Source: Megascapheus bottae (taxonomy: Eukaryota; Chordata; Mammalia; Rodentia; Geomyidae). Taken from it: DNA of 64,000 nucleotides. Shown piece after piece: positions 43,266-54,204 of this stretch. The stretch spans positions 41,905,501 to 41,969,500 of the forward strand of contig JANJXV010000006.1 in assembly GCA_024803745.1 (NCBI GenBank), read 5' to 3'. The notes below the pieces were generated by a model that saw only the letters and a program-made list of their open reading frames with translations, searched no databases and had not been told where the DNA came from. The first letter of the stretch is position 1. Each line of letters opens with the position of its first letter. Position numbers and translations under genes: made by a program.

Positions 43266-43476
43266 GGCTGGCCGAGAGTTTGGCCTAGTGGTTAAAGTGC
43301 TTGCCTAGCATGCATGAAGACCCAGGTTCGATTCCTCGGTACCACATACATAGAAAAAAGCCGGAAGTGGTGCTGAGGCTCAAGTGGTAGAGCTCTGGCC
43401 TTGAGAAAGTCCAAGGACAGTGCTCAGGCCCTGAGCTCAAACCCAGGACAGGCAAAAAAAACCACACACACACACA
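43266..43476 (+). mobile_element. young IDL-Geo SINE with 13-bp TSD
   Basis: Consensus-like. Extra-base A box (CTAGTGGTTAAAGTGCTTG), ID B box GGTTCGATTCC, Geo B-like box GCTCAAACCC. A7 then (CA)n tail. Perfect TSD AAAAGGCACATCC at 43253 and 43477. Confidence 0.97.
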
Positions 43477-43489
43477 AAAAGGCACATCC

Positions 43490-44177
43490 AGGCTACTGAG
43501 CTCTTAAGATATGGAGGACACAAAGGAAACATGTGTTAGAGTCTGCTTTTTTAAAAGTGGCCTGTTTGGCAGCCTGGCATCATCCCTGACAGTGTATGGG
43601 GCATGTGACATTGGTCTCTTTTTGTCCTCCTGGGGGAGGAGTGGATGGTCCTGCTCGGTAGGCATTCCCCAGGGCAGAGCTGACCTCTATGTCTAATTTT
43701 GGATTAAGAAAGAAGCAGCACAGACAGAAGAGAAAAGGTGAGCCCATCCATTCAGGTGCTAGTCAACCAAACCCTACAGTTGTATTTAACAGTGTTCTGT
43801 GTGATTTTATACCAAGCAGGGTGCAGAGGAATAGGAGAAGATTAGACAGCCAAGTCAGATAACCTCTTCTGTTCTTTTCAAGCTCACAAACACATCACAT
43901 GGCTTCTAAACTCATACTGCTTTGAAACGGAGTCTTAACAGACTATATTACAAGATTTGAGGAAAAAATTGTTTTTGGCATGGATTACTTCATTTTAACT
44001 CACTGTGTTCATACACTTGTCAAGAATGTGCCAATAATGTTTGTTCAAATCTCTCTAGAGTTACAATAAGGTTACGTGTGAGTTTCTAGCTGAAATTATT
44101 CAAGAGAAAGATATTAAGCATTTCAGCAGATCTCATCTCCTGACTTTGAGAATCTCTCTTGGTAGCTTACAGTTTCT
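43490..44177. other. unique DNA
   Basis: No repeat recognised; the plus frame 43511-43696 is without a domain. Confidence 0.45.
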
Positions 44178-44370
44178 AGGTGCTCAAATTTGAGTGTCTC
44201 AGAATTACCGGGAGGGCTTGCTGTGCTACTGTGGGAAGGGTTCACCTGAGAGTCTATTTCTCTGATTCTGTAAGGGTCAGGTGGACCCTGAATGAATTGT
44301 AATATTTAACAAGTTTCCTGAGGAATGATGAAACTACTGGTATGGAGACCATACTTTATGAATTACCAAC
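44178..44370 (-). mobile_element. MER5A-like hAT DNA transposon remnant
   Basis: In antisense order of MER5A: GTGCTCAAATTTGAGTG, GGGAGGGCTTG, TTCTCTGATTCTGTAAGG, TAACAAGTTTCCTGAGG, GGAGACCATACTTTATGA. A non-autonomous element about 190 bp long, old and shared across eutherians. Confidence 0.72.
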
Positions 44371-44738
44371 CTAATTATTATAAGGCTGAAAAGCTCAAGA
44401 TAACAGGAATAGTGTTGCTGGCAAGAGAAGGCCAGTAATTTAGAGCATGTAGATAGTATATAGTGTATTATGTTCACATATTAATATCTATAGTTGATTT
44501 TAGTTCTTAAGTTCTTGTATGTCTTTGAATTAGTTTATTAGGCTTACCAAAAACAAAGCAGAGTAAAAAGAAATCAATATAAGGCATGGGTACTCTATAA
44601 TTGAAAAGAAGTACTATTGTTGCTACTACGTTTTATTTTATTTTATTATTAAGTAGTTGTTCAAAGAGATTGCAATTCCATAAGTCAGGTTATGGCTACA
44701 ATGCATATTGATCAATGTTACTCCTTCCAGCATTCCAG
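44371..44738. other. unique AT-rich DNA
   Basis: Includes a TTTTA-repeat patch near 44630; nothing else recognised. Confidence 0.45.
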
Positions 44739-44940
44739 CCGGGTATGGGTAGCTCATACCAGTAATCCCAGCTACTCAAGTGGCAGGAAAGTCTTCAAGA
44801 TTCTTATCTCCAGTAAGTAACAGCAACAGAATGCCAGAAGTGGAGCTGTGGCTCTTGTGGTAGTGTGCCACTCTTGAATGAAAAAGAAATGAATGAAAAT
44901 GGTGCCCAGGCCCTGAATTCAAGCCCTAGTACAGGCATAC
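44739..44940 (+). mobile_element. B1-Geo SINE with internal deletion
   Basis: The left monomer jumps from GCTACTCAAG to TGGCAGGAAAGTC, losing about 45 bp including the B-box region. Geo is extended by an AAATGAATGAAAATG segment. Confidence 0.9.
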
Positions 44941-44945
44941 ACGAC

Positions 44946-45016
44946 TGCATGCGCACGCATGCGCGCTCGTGCGTGTATACACACACACACACACACACAC
45001 ACATACACACATGCAC
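44946..45016. repeat. alternating purine-pyrimidine tract ending in (CA)n
   Basis: TGCATGCGCACGCATGCGCG, then CTCGTGCGTGTATA, then about 15 CA units. It lies at the tail position of the preceding plus-strand SINE. Strong Z-DNA-forming composition. Confidence 0.95.
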
Positions 45017-46756
45017 ACAAAATTCCTACTCATGAAGTGTAACTCTGGCTTTACTCATGGTTATGCTAAAGCCTCTGTACACATCAATGCTGAGGCTTGA
45101 AAAGATTACATAGAAGCCAGGATTAGCTGTTGTTAAAATCATGAAATTTAAAACCTTCCCAGCTGTAGCAGTAGGCAAGGCTGTTTTTACGACTTAAAAT
45201 TTGGTCTTGAATTTCCCACCCCTTGCAAAATTCTTTGACTAGTCTGCCAAGGTAATGGAAATTCCTACTTGATTAAGGTTATATGCCTCTCGAATACAAA
45301 TTGCATTTTCTCAGAGTAATAGCACATTAATTCAATAATACTCACTAACTCTTGCAGATTAGATTGTGTGAGATTAGCTAGGTGTTACCTTGGAAAATAC
45401 AGTGCCTTGACCCCAGAGAACAGGACACAGAAACAGCTGACTGGGGCAGGATGGGGGGTATGGTCTCCATGGGACTTTGGAAGGCAAGGGCACTGTGTGG
45501 CAGGACAGAGCATTGGTTAGCAAGTTCAGGGACTGAGCACTCTGCCAGGGAGAGCCCAGCTAGGCTTGCCTGGTCCCTGCAGTCCTTACATCTCCAATAG
45601 TTTATTTTAAGATTGTGCTATGAAAATTGCTTGTCATTTGCATTGAAACTAGGGAGGCTTTAGCGGTCTTAGTTGTGCCAGGTCCACCTCCCATTTCCAG
45701 TCTATGGAATCCTTGTCCTAAAATAAAAAGAATAAAACATGGTTCCAGTTGTTAGATCTAGCACTTGATTTGGGGGCCTGTAGGTAGAAATATCCCAGAA
45801 AATTCTCCTTCCCTCTTCTCTCCTCGCTTCATCTCGTCTCTCCTGTCTCTCTTCTTCTCTTCTCTTTTCTTCCCCTCCCCTCTCTTCTCCTCTTCTCCTC
45901 ATGATGACTGTCACCTAAAGCAAGCATTACATAAGCCTTATTCTTGTACCTTGGGATATCCTGAGACAACAGAAAGATCAGGCTTACTGAAGAGCAAGCC
46001 ATGATTGTGTTTGGTTTGAATAGTTTGTGTGGACTGAGAATATTATATTCCACTGGACGTTCTCAGTGACATCTTCCTGGCCAACCTGCCTGATGAATTA
46101 GTGCAGGAGGCCTATTTCCTGCCTCAGCTGCAGCACTCCGGCCTTGCCTAACCCAGGCCAGGGTTCCATGCACACACATCGCCTTGCAAAGATGGAGCTC
46201 TGAAGTGTTATTTTTAGCCCTCTCGAGGTCCTGGGCCTTTGCCACAGGCTGTTGTAACCTGCCAGGGTTCTTCACTCTTTTACCAGCTCTTGGCAACCAG
46301 GTGGTCTTTGGTTTTGAGTTTTGAGTACCTTCATTACAATGGCCTGTGACAACACAGTGCTGCTAAGTTGGCTGGTTGATGGGACAAGGGACAAAGACAG
46401 CTAAGCTGGGATCCAGCTGGCCTGGTTTTAGATTTTAGTCCTGTCCTGTCTTTATTTGGCAAGTAGAAGGCACCAAGGATAGGGCATCTGTGTGGCCAGT
46501 GCCCTCAGTCCATACTGGGTCTGCGTGGGAGGTGAGCCACTCTTTGGCCTCATCCCAGCAGGCAGGGAGATGGGCAAGAGGATATTCCAGGACTAATCAC
46601 AAGGTTAAGCACTGCAGAATGTGTGCATGCTAACTATGTTAATATAGAAAATGGAAATTCAAAAATGAACAAGAGGATTACAGAAACTGAAGAGATTGTA
46701 AGTTACTTAGCAGCTCCTAGTCGGATTATATTGTAATTATTTGTTTAAAACATTCT
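45017..46756. other. unique DNA
   Basis: 45800-45902 is a T/C-rich low-complexity patch. 46060-46320 is GC-richer. Frames at 45382-45600 and 46063-46296 show no domain. Confidence 0.45.
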
Positions 46757-46849
46757 GTACTGGGGTGCTGATGCCTCACACCCGCAGTCCTCGCTACTCA
46801 GGAGGCTGAGATCTGACCATACAGCCCAGGCAGGAAAGTCTGTGGCATT
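46757..46849 (+). mobile_element. B1-like left half of a B1-Geo
   Basis: GGTGCTGATGCCTCACACCC to AGGCAGGAAAGTCTGTG; the remainder is missing at the junction with the next SINE. Confidence 0.8.
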
Positions 46850-47056
46850 CTTTTTTTTTTTTTTTTTTTTGCCAGTCCTGGGCTTGAGCTCAGGGCCTGA
46901 GCACTGTCCTTGGATTTTTCTCAAGGCTAGAGCTCTACCACTTGAACCTCAGCACCACTTCCGGCTTTTTTGTATGTATGTGGTACCAAGGAATCGAACC
47001 CGGGTCTTCGTGCATGCTAGGCAAGCACTGTACCACTAGGCCAAACTCCCGGCCCA
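46849..47056 (-). mobile_element. IDL-Geo SINE
   Basis: Consensus-like minus copy after a T20 run, ending CACTAGGCCAAACTCCCGGC. Confidence 0.95.
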
Positions 47057-47626
47057 CTATGTAACTTTATATAGTGGGTGTTTACAATAGGATCTTTCCT
47101 TTTTCTTATTTAATTTTATTGTCAAGGTGATGTGCACAGGGGTTACAGTTACATGCGTAAGTAGCGAGTACATTTCCTGTTGAACATTGTTACCCCTTCC
47201 CTCGTTTATCTCCCGCTTTCCCTCCCCCAATTTCCCTCCCCCGCCATGCTGTAAAGTTCATTTCCAACATAATGTCTTGTGAGTATCACTGTTGCATTAT
47301 TTCACCCTGTGTCCTTTGTCTCACTGTTTTGTTTTTTTGTTTCTCTTCCCTTCCAGAACCAAAGAAACAGAGACACTGTGGCTTCCCTCATTTGTAGTAA
47401 TAGGTATTTGTCTAGGAGAGTCCTAGCAGAGGATGACGATAGCTCAATAGCTATGTACATATGACCATATAAGATGATGTTAATCAAAAAGCTCCAAGAT
47501 ATGGTGGTGGTGATTTTTATTGTACCATGTGAAGTTATTTCTTATTTCATTCCCCCCCCCTGTGGTTTAATCCCCTGTTGTTACTGTATTTGGTTTCTGT
47601 AGGATGCTTCTTTATGATGTTCAGTG

Positions 47627-47650
47627 TATATATATATATATATATATATA
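47627..47650. repeat. (TA)n microsatellite
   Basis: Twelve TA units. Confidence 0.95.
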
Positions 47651-47761
47651 TGTAGCAGAGTGACTATAGCTAAGCTCATGAGTATATTCAGCACTTCACA
47701 TAACCACCTGTGTACTGAAAATCTACTATTTTAGTAAATTTCCAGTGATGATAGTGTTAAC

Positions 47762-47762
<1 letters not shown>

Positions 47763-47795
<33 letters not shown>
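47763..47795. repeat. (AAT)n microsatellite
   Basis: Eleven TAA/AAT units. Confidence 0.95.
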
Positions 47796-48042
47796 GCCTT
47801 TCTAGACTTATTAATCCTACAAACTCTCACTTTTTCCTGTATCTGTCTTCCCATTTCCCCTTCCCCTGGAAACTACTGATTTGCTCTCTGCTTTTCTAAT
47901 AATTGATTTTAATTTCCATGTGTGAGATCATGCAGTATCTTATTTCTGGCTTGTTTCACCTAGCACGATATCCCCTAGGTCATTCATGTTATTACAAATG
48001 GTAGAGTCTTCTGTACTATTGCATTCAAATGCAAGAGTTCTG

Positions 48043-48270
48043 AGCCAGGCATCTATGGCTTACCCCTGTAATCCTAGCTATGCAGTAGTCTGAGATTTGA
48101 GGATCATGGTTTAACCAGACTGGACTGGAAAGGTCATGAGACTCTTACCTCTAATAAACTACTTGGAAAAAGCTGAAAGTAGCATTGTAGCTGAAAGTGG
48201 TAGAGCACTAGCCTTGAGCAAAAGAAGCTCAGGGACAGAGCCTAGGCAATGAGTTTAAGCCAAAGACAAG
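48043..48270 (+). mobile_element. B1-Geo SINE with TSD
   Basis: Plus copy, moderately diverged. TSD AAGAGTTCTG at 48033 and 48346 encloses both the SINE and the (GA)n tract, showing that the tract grew from the SINE tail. Confidence 0.92.
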
Positions 48271-48284
48271 CTGAGAGAGAGAGA

Positions 48285-48345
<61 letters not shown>
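48271..48345. repeat. (GA)n tail of the B1-Geo
   Basis: About 36 GA units with one GGGA, between the Geo 3' end and the right TSD. Confidence 0.96.
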
Positions 48346-48350
<5 letters not shown>

Positions 48351-48355
48351 TTCTG

Positions 48356-49065
48356 TGATACTTCCTTCCTAGAAATATACTTCCCCTAGTAGCACAGGTC
48401 CATCAACAAAACCCTCTGTCAACTCTAGAAGGAAGTTATGGGGTTAGAGTTAGGGGTTAGATCTGGCAGCCTACAAGGCTCTTGATAACTTTGAAATGTC
48501 TTGGAATAATTCCAGACTTGTAAGATGAAGCTTTGAAGACACCACGGAAGGTAATTCTGTCAATGACCTTGCCCTTGACTCTCACCCTGCCGCCTTGGGC
48601 CTGGAATTCTTTAGTGCCTGGAGTTACTTCAGAAATGAAAGGGTAGGTCTTGGCAGGGCAAATCTTCTAGACAGACAGAAGGCAATTAGGTTGAAGTCAT
48701 CAGGCACTTTATTGGATGTGACTCTTCCATGCTAAGAAGGGAAAGGCAGGATGTTACTGCCCTTGACTTTCCCTCCAAGAGGGATCTTCATGTAGAACAA
48801 AAAAGGTCCACTGCTTGTCAGAAGAGACATTCTGCAAATTGTGCAGAAGGCAAAGGTCACAAAAACGGCTTCCCATGTGTTTCTCAGTCATAAGTCTGAC
48901 TGATGGCATAGGTTGAGTTCATGAAGATAGAGTAAGAAGGGATTTCTCCAATGCAGATGCTTCTCTTGCCTGTTATGCTGTTGTATCCAGAGCCCACCTA
49001 TCTCATCAAATATTTCTTATTTTTTATAATTATTTAATCTTTATGGAATCCCTGTGATGAATTTT
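48356..49065. other. unique DNA containing a coding-like stretch
   Basis: Repeat-free island of 700 bp. The minus strand holds several short coding-like pieces; the best is at 48457-48666 (separate entry). Confidence 0.5.
48457..48666 (-). other. candidate terminal exon, product not recognised
   Basis: On the minus strand, a pyrimidine-rich stretch ending TTGCCTTCTGTCTGTCTAG lies immediately before 48666 and resembles a splice acceptor, with a CTAAT branch-like word just upstream. From 48666 one frame stays open for 69 codons to a TAA at 48457-48459. The translation starts KICPAKTYPFISEV and contains VKGKVIDRITFRGVFKASSY; many codons begin with G and end with C or G, as in real exons. I recognise no family. 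Against it: the opposite strand is also open over most of the region, no partner exon was identified, and a decayed processed pseudogene is possible. Confidence 0.22.
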
Positions 49066-49285
49066 TTTATGCTGGTCCTGATTGGGGCTTGAGCTCAGGG
49101 CCTGGGCAATGTCCCTAAGCTTCTTTTGCTCAAGGCTAATGCTTTATTACTTGAGCTGCAGCTCCACTTCCAGCTTTTTGGTGGTTAAGTCTCACAAACT
49201 TTCCTGCTCAGGCTGGCTTTGGACTTTGAACCTTAGATCTCAGTCTCCTGAGTAGCTAGGATTCTAGGCAAGAGCGCTGGGCTCA
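49066..49285 (-). mobile_element. B1-Geo SINE
   Basis: Minus copy; the linker lost ATTGGAGATAAGA (GGTGGTTAAGTCTCAC). Confidence 0.9.
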
Positions 49286-49876
49286 CGGTAGTGATTTTGC
49301 AGGTGATGCTCAAGAGAAGTATCTAGTCCTAGGTATTTTAGCAAAGAACTAGAGGAGGATTCCTTTTTATTACCCTAAGCCTCCTTTTCATGGCTTTGGC
49401 TGTGATTCTTGGTCTCTCGTTTGTGTTTCTGGCTTTCCCCAGCATCATCCCTCAGGTCAGCATGTTGCTGACTGCCATGACCCTTCCACCCTGCAGTGTT
49501 TCAGACCTTGTAGCTAACTCCTGCTACTACAGAAGAGGAACCTTTTCCCAATAGCTCTTGAACGTTGCCTCTGGGACTCTGCTTTCCTGTGTGGCAGAGG
49601 GGTATATTACTAGTTACCATCTCCTATCTGCACTTCGTCTGATGAGAAGCTTTGGGCCCAGCCTTCAGTAGAGAGTAGGCAAGGCATCCAGAGAACCCAG
49701 GGCCCTCTCACTTAAACTCTTATTTCCAGACTCTTTTCTGGATGCTCTGTGGTTGCTGCCCTAAACTTCTGGCTACGTTACTCCTAGCCAGAGCCAGAGC
49801 CTCCTGTTGATTTCTCTTCTTGCCTTCTTCATCTTTACTACATGCTGGTATTGATCTTGGACAAATAGCAAACCTT
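49286..49876. other. unique DNA
   Basis: No repeat or gene recognised; locally T/C-rich. Confidence 0.45.
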
Positions 49877-49985
49877 GGTCCAGCTGGAGCTGTGGCTAAA
49901 GTGGTAAGATGCTAGCCTTGAATAAAAAGTGTTCAGGGACAGGCCCAGGCCCTGAGTTCAAGCTCCACCACCCACACATACAAGG
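49877..49985 (+). mobile_element. solo Geo monomer
   Basis: CAGCTGGAGCTGTGGCTAAA to GAGTTCAAGCTCCACC, followed by CACACATACAAGG. No ID or B1-like half is attached on the left. Confidence 0.82.
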
Positions 49986-50014
49986 GAGAGGGTGTTCAGA
50001 GAATATTTATCTTC

Positions 50015-50096
50015 CATGGATTAGTTGTAAGGATTAAATTAGTTCACAATTTTTAGGAAAGCACCTGGCAAATAAGAGAACTTTCGGCTATTTAGA
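50015..50096 (+). mobile_element. MIR fragment
   Basis: TTGTAAGGATTAAATTAGTT and AGGAAAGCACCTGGCAAATAAG match the MIR 3' half. Confidence 0.55.
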
Positions 50097-50105
50097 AATT
50101 ATTTT

Positions 50106-50300
50106 GGGCTGGGGGTGTAGCCTAGTGGTAGAGTGCTGGCCTACCACACACAAAGCCCTGGGTTCAATTACCCAGAACCAAATACACAGAAAAAGCCAGA
50201 AGTGGCACTGTGGCTCAAGTGGCAGAGTGCTAGCCTTGAGCAAAAATTGTCCACGGACAGTGCCCAGGTCTTGAGTTGAAGCCCAGAATGGGCAAAAAAT
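50106..50300 (+). mobile_element. IDL-Geo SINE with TSD
   Basis: Plus copy, moderately diverged (ID B box GGTTCAATTACCC). TSD AATTATTTT at 50097 and 50301. Confidence 0.92.
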
Positions 50301-50309
50301 AATTATTTT

Positions 50310-51190
50310 TGCATTAGCATACATTAATAATATGAGGAGGTTTTTATTATGGTCATTCCATGTATGTATACAGTTTACTTTGAACAAATTTACCCTCTCG
50401 ACTACATTACCACTCCTCTTCCCACTTTCAAGAAGCTTTTGGTGAATTTCATTCTATCTATCTATCTATCTATCTATCATCTATTTTTCCTATTATTTGA
50501 TTCTCTTCATCCCTCAGTATCGTTTTCCTCTCTCATTTCTGCTGATCTCTCCAAATTACTCTTTCTTTTGTATTCATGCATTGCGGTCATCATTATTATT
50601 AAGTGTGGCTTGAGTTTGGCTTCTTTCACTCAACATGATGATCTCCAGTTCTACTCATTTTCCCACAAATGACACAATTTTATTTTTCTTTATGGTCAAG
50701 CACTATTCCATGGCCTATATGTATCATATCTTCTTTTTATCTATTCATTATTTGTTGGGTACCTCAGCTGATTCCGAAGTTTGGCTATTGTGAAAAGTGT
50801 TGCAGTGAACATGGGTTTGCAGGTGTCTTTCTGGCATATTTATTTTCTCTACTTCAGATACATGTTCCAATAGGGGCAAGGTTATAAGGAAGGTTTATTT
50901 TTATTTTTCTGGAACCTCCATACTGATTTCCGAAGTGTTTGTGTGACTGTAGTTTTACATTCCCATCAACTGTGTATAAACATTCCTTCCCCTAGCATTT
51001 ATTGCTGTTTTCTTGGTGATTGCCATTCTGACTACAGTGAGATGAACTGATTTGCTAAAGATGTTGAACATTTCTTCCTATTTCTATTAGTCATTTGTGA
51101 AAAATGTTCAATTTGTTTGCCCATTTATGAATTGGATTACTTGTTGTTTTGCTATGTACTTGTTAGATTTGTGTCTTTCTTGACATTGGC
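50310..51190 (-). mobile_element. L1 3' end, long colinear remnant
   Basis: Antisense from 3' UTR (CCATGTATGTATACAGTTTA) through GTTTGGCTATTGTGAAAAG, GTTGCAGTGAACATGGG, GGAACCTCCATACTGATTTC, TTTACATTCCCATCAACTG and GTGATTGCCATTCTGACTAC. No open ORF2 frame survives. Confidence 0.88.
50453..50479. repeat. (TATC)n microsatellite
   Basis: Six to seven TATC units inside the L1 3' UTR. Confidence 0.95.
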
Positions 51191-53160
51191 TTTAGAAACA
51201 GAAATCTCTTACAGAATACTTAGTAATCTTTAAAAATTGAGTCTATCTGTCATACCCTTGAGCTTCATCACATTTCTGCCTCCAGAGCCAAAGCGTGCCC
51301 TTACTCCACATGACCCCTGGCCACAGACCCTAACTGCTTTCTATCTAACCACAGTGATGGGGATGGAGCTAGGGCTTCTCACAATGTAAACACATTCAAC
51401 CACAGAGCCACATCCACAATTGCAGCCTCAAGCCTTTGATACTGCTCCGTCGGGGCCTTCTCTATCGTCCTGCTGCATCCTCTCACTCGTCTATCTTCTG
51501 GCCATAAACTCCATGCCCAACTCCTAGCCATAAACTCCATAGCCAAGTGCTGTCTAAAATACCTGCTATGCACACCCCAGGGGTTATAGAGGGTCAAATG
51601 GGATGATTTACATGATGAAAGGATCTTGAAAAATACAATGGGCTGCTTTCACATGGGTTATAATAACAGTGATTACCCCTTTTGGACTATCTTTGAATGA
51701 CTAAAAGTATTAATAGAATCTGGACCTTCTCAGCATTTTCTTATCTCTCTTGGACTTCCCCACCTTGGCTGAGAAGCCTGATGGCTTAGACAACTGAAGA
51801 ACTTGCTGGTAGACCACACTGTTGGGGTTGGAGAATGCCTGGGTAATGAATTACCCTCTTTAGGGCCCCAGCGGGAAATCTGGTACCCTGGAAAGCCTCA
51901 ATTTACTTCACTTGAGTGAATGCTTCAGACCCAGCAAGCATTTCATCTGCCCAGGCAGCCCATTGTGACGATGACATTAAATAATCATTATCGTTACGTG
52001 GCAGTCCTGTCACCTTGGGGATTTAGAAAGCGCTTTTTGAGTCACATGCACACAGGCATCCCACATGAGCACCGTGAGGATGGGGAAGAAAGTATTTGGG
52101 AAGAAAACATTTGTTTGTAATTGTCAGCATTTGGCAAAGGCAAGGCAAGGAAGGAATGAAATGAACCACAGCGTTGGAATTCTTCCAGTGGAGTTTTTCT
52201 CCCTCCAATCTCAAATCACCAGAGACAAGGGAGGAAAGCCTCCCTGTCATAGACCTTGAGCTCTGGGAGAAGCGCAAGAGCCTTCAACTCCCTTACCCCT
52301 CTGTCCAGGAAGTTGTTCCAAAGGGCGCTGTATCCAGGGAAAAGCAAGGGCTCATTGGCCAATATTTATTTATAGTATTACACCCTGTAAACTTGTCTCC
52401 TTTTAAAAATTAAGAGCAAAAATAAAAGTATTTTGGTTCTTGTTTGCTTGGACCACCTCCAGGCAGTCATATCTGTTTTCTTTATTTCTATGCTGGTTGC
52501 TCAATATCTTTGGTCTTGATTGAATTGGTCTTATTCCTCCCTTATTATAAATGTTCTTATGATTGGTTAGTTCTGTTTTCACTGTTCTTGACAGTATGTA
52601 TATATTTTTATGAGCTGTGCTTTACAATAGCTCAGCGAGGTGGATCAGCCTTACTGAATATTTATCCAACAAATTGTCCAACATTTTCCTTTTGTTGGTT
52701 TTTGTTTGAATTTATTACAACCATTAAAAAAATCTATCTGATAGTGGCTTTTCTGCAAGAAACTATTTGCTGCTCTTCCTTGCAGGACTGCGAAAGCTAG
52801 GGGCCTTGTATCATCTGCTTTCAATTCCCGGTTGGTTTCTTCCTCCCCTCCCCGGCATTCTCACCCTCCTCTAAGTTATTGTTGCTTCTCCCATCCATGG
52901 AATTGGTAACTCAACTAATCTAAGGCAGGTGTGAGCACAGGGCTTCCTTTCTGCTTTCTTGGCATTGGGGTGCATCTCTGAGTGGCCACAGGCTTTCTGT
53001 TCTTCAGCACATGGTTTATTACCAAATCAGCAGTCACTGTTAGTGTTTTGTTGTTTCCGTGGCTGGGTGTTTACTGCCTGTATGGTGAAAACACTGGAAT
53101 GTCATGCTGGGAATTGGTACTATATCAGGAAAATGCCACCACCTGTCTTTCTTGCACTGT
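51191..53160. other. unique DNA, about 2 kb
   Basis: No interspersed repeat recognised. A short imperfect duplication of GCCATAAACTCCAT lies at about 51500 and 51527. The 118-codon plus frame 52444-52800 is Phe/Leu/Cys-rich from AT-rich DNA and not supported as a gene. Confidence 0.45.
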
Positions 53161-53174
53161 CCTCTAAAACTTTT

Positions 53175-53372
53175 CTTTTTTTTTTTTTGCCAGTCCTGGG
53201 CTCGAGCTCAGGGCCTGAGCACTGTCCTTGGATTTTCTCAAGGCTAGAGCTCTACTGATTGAGCCTCAGCACCACTTCTGGCTTTTTCCTATGTATGTGG
53301 TACCAAGGAATCGAACCCAGGTCTTCGTGCATGCTAGGCAAAGCACTCTATCACTAGGCAAAACTCCCCGCC
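53175..53372 (-). mobile_element. IDL-Geo SINE with 14-bp TSD
   Basis: Consensus-like minus copy. Perfect TSD CCTCTAAAACTTTT at 53161 and 53373. Confidence 0.96.
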
Positions 53373-53469
53373 CCTCTAAAACTTTTTATTGTGTTTCCAT
53401 CTATGCATGTATTCCTAGACAATTTAGATATAGGGTCTGTAGAATATCAAACTTTGAACTCTGATGTGT

Positions 53470-53632
53470 TTCATTCAAGGCTAGTGCTTGAACCACACTT
53501 CCATTTTTGGCTTTTTGGCTTGTTAATTGGAAGTAAGAATCTCCCAGATTTGCCTGCTTGGACTAGGTGATCCTCAGATTACAGCCTCTGGAATTGCTAG
53601 GATTATAAGTATGGGCCACCTGTGCCCAATTT
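53470..53632 (-). mobile_element. B1-Geo SINE, Geo shortened
   Basis: Starts inside Geo at TTCAAGGCTAGTGCTTG; linker GTTAATTGGAAGTAAGAATC; B1-like half to ATGGGCCACCTGTGCCC. Confidence 0.82.
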
Positions 53633-53647
53633 AAGCTTTAGGTTCTT

Positions 53648-53845
53648 TTTTTTTTCTTTTCTTTTTGCCAGTCCTGGAGCTTGAACTCGGGGCCTGGGCA
53701 CTGTCCTTAGGCTTTCTCAAGGTTAGAGCTCTACCATTTGAGCTACCACATCCCTTCTGGCTTTTTCTGTGTATACAGTACTGAGGAATTGACTCTAGGG
53801 CTTCATGCATGCTAGACAGACACTCTATGCCATGCTCCCAGCCCC
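53648..53845 (-). mobile_element. IDL-Geo SINE with TSD
   Basis: Minus copy, part of the ID A box lost (CTATGCCATGCTCCC). Flanks AAGCTTTAGGTTCTT (53633) and AAGCTTTAGATTCTT (53846) make a 15-bp TSD with one mismatch. Confidence 0.93.
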
Positions 53846-54148
53846 AAGCTTTAGATTCTTGATATATTTCTTTTCCTTTTTCATCTACTACTATGCCTTT
53901 GTATTGTTCTACCACATCTTTATTTATCACAGTTATTGTTGATGTATCTTTTTAACCCCCTAGATGCTACTTCTTGAGGTCAGAATTAGTGCCTTATTCT
54001 TCATTCACCAAGTACAGGGCAAGACACTTGGGATGTCTTTTGGGGTTGGGTCAGATAGACAATCAAAAAAGGAAATCCTTACCTCTCCATTTTGTAGAAC
54101 AGTGATGAGAGAATTTACACTGAATTTTCCATAAAAAGTATCAGCTAT

Positions 54149-54149
<1 letters not shown>

Positions 54150-54182
<33 letters not shown>
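54150..54182. repeat. (TG)n microsatellite
   Basis: Sixteen TG units, then TGCCTGTGCACATGTGTGTG; it sits at the tail side of the next minus SINE. Confidence 0.96.
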
Positions 54183-54183
<1 letters not shown>

Positions 54184-54204
54184 CTGTGCACATGTGTGTG
54201 CGTT

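Larger units (their letters stand above)
47095..48032 (-). mobile_element. L1 3' end
   Basis: 3' UTR-type sequence at 47100-47240 (AAGGTGATGTGCACAGGGGT, later CCTCCCCCAATTTCCC) resembles 63290-63395. The right end is clear antisense ORF2/UTR: GTGTGAGATCATGCAGTATC, CTGGCTTGTTTCACCTAGC. Two microsatellites lie inside. Confidence 0.72.

Noticed and set aside
43266..43330. Possible tRNA gene (good A and B boxes)
   Set aside because: The boxes belong to the ID-derived monomer of IDL-Geo; no acceptor stem pairing or anticodon arm is kept.
52444..52800. 118-codon plus ORF rich in Phe, Tyr and Ile
   Set aside because: AT-rich DNA readily gives such hydrophobic frames; no signal peptide context or exon borders could be supported.
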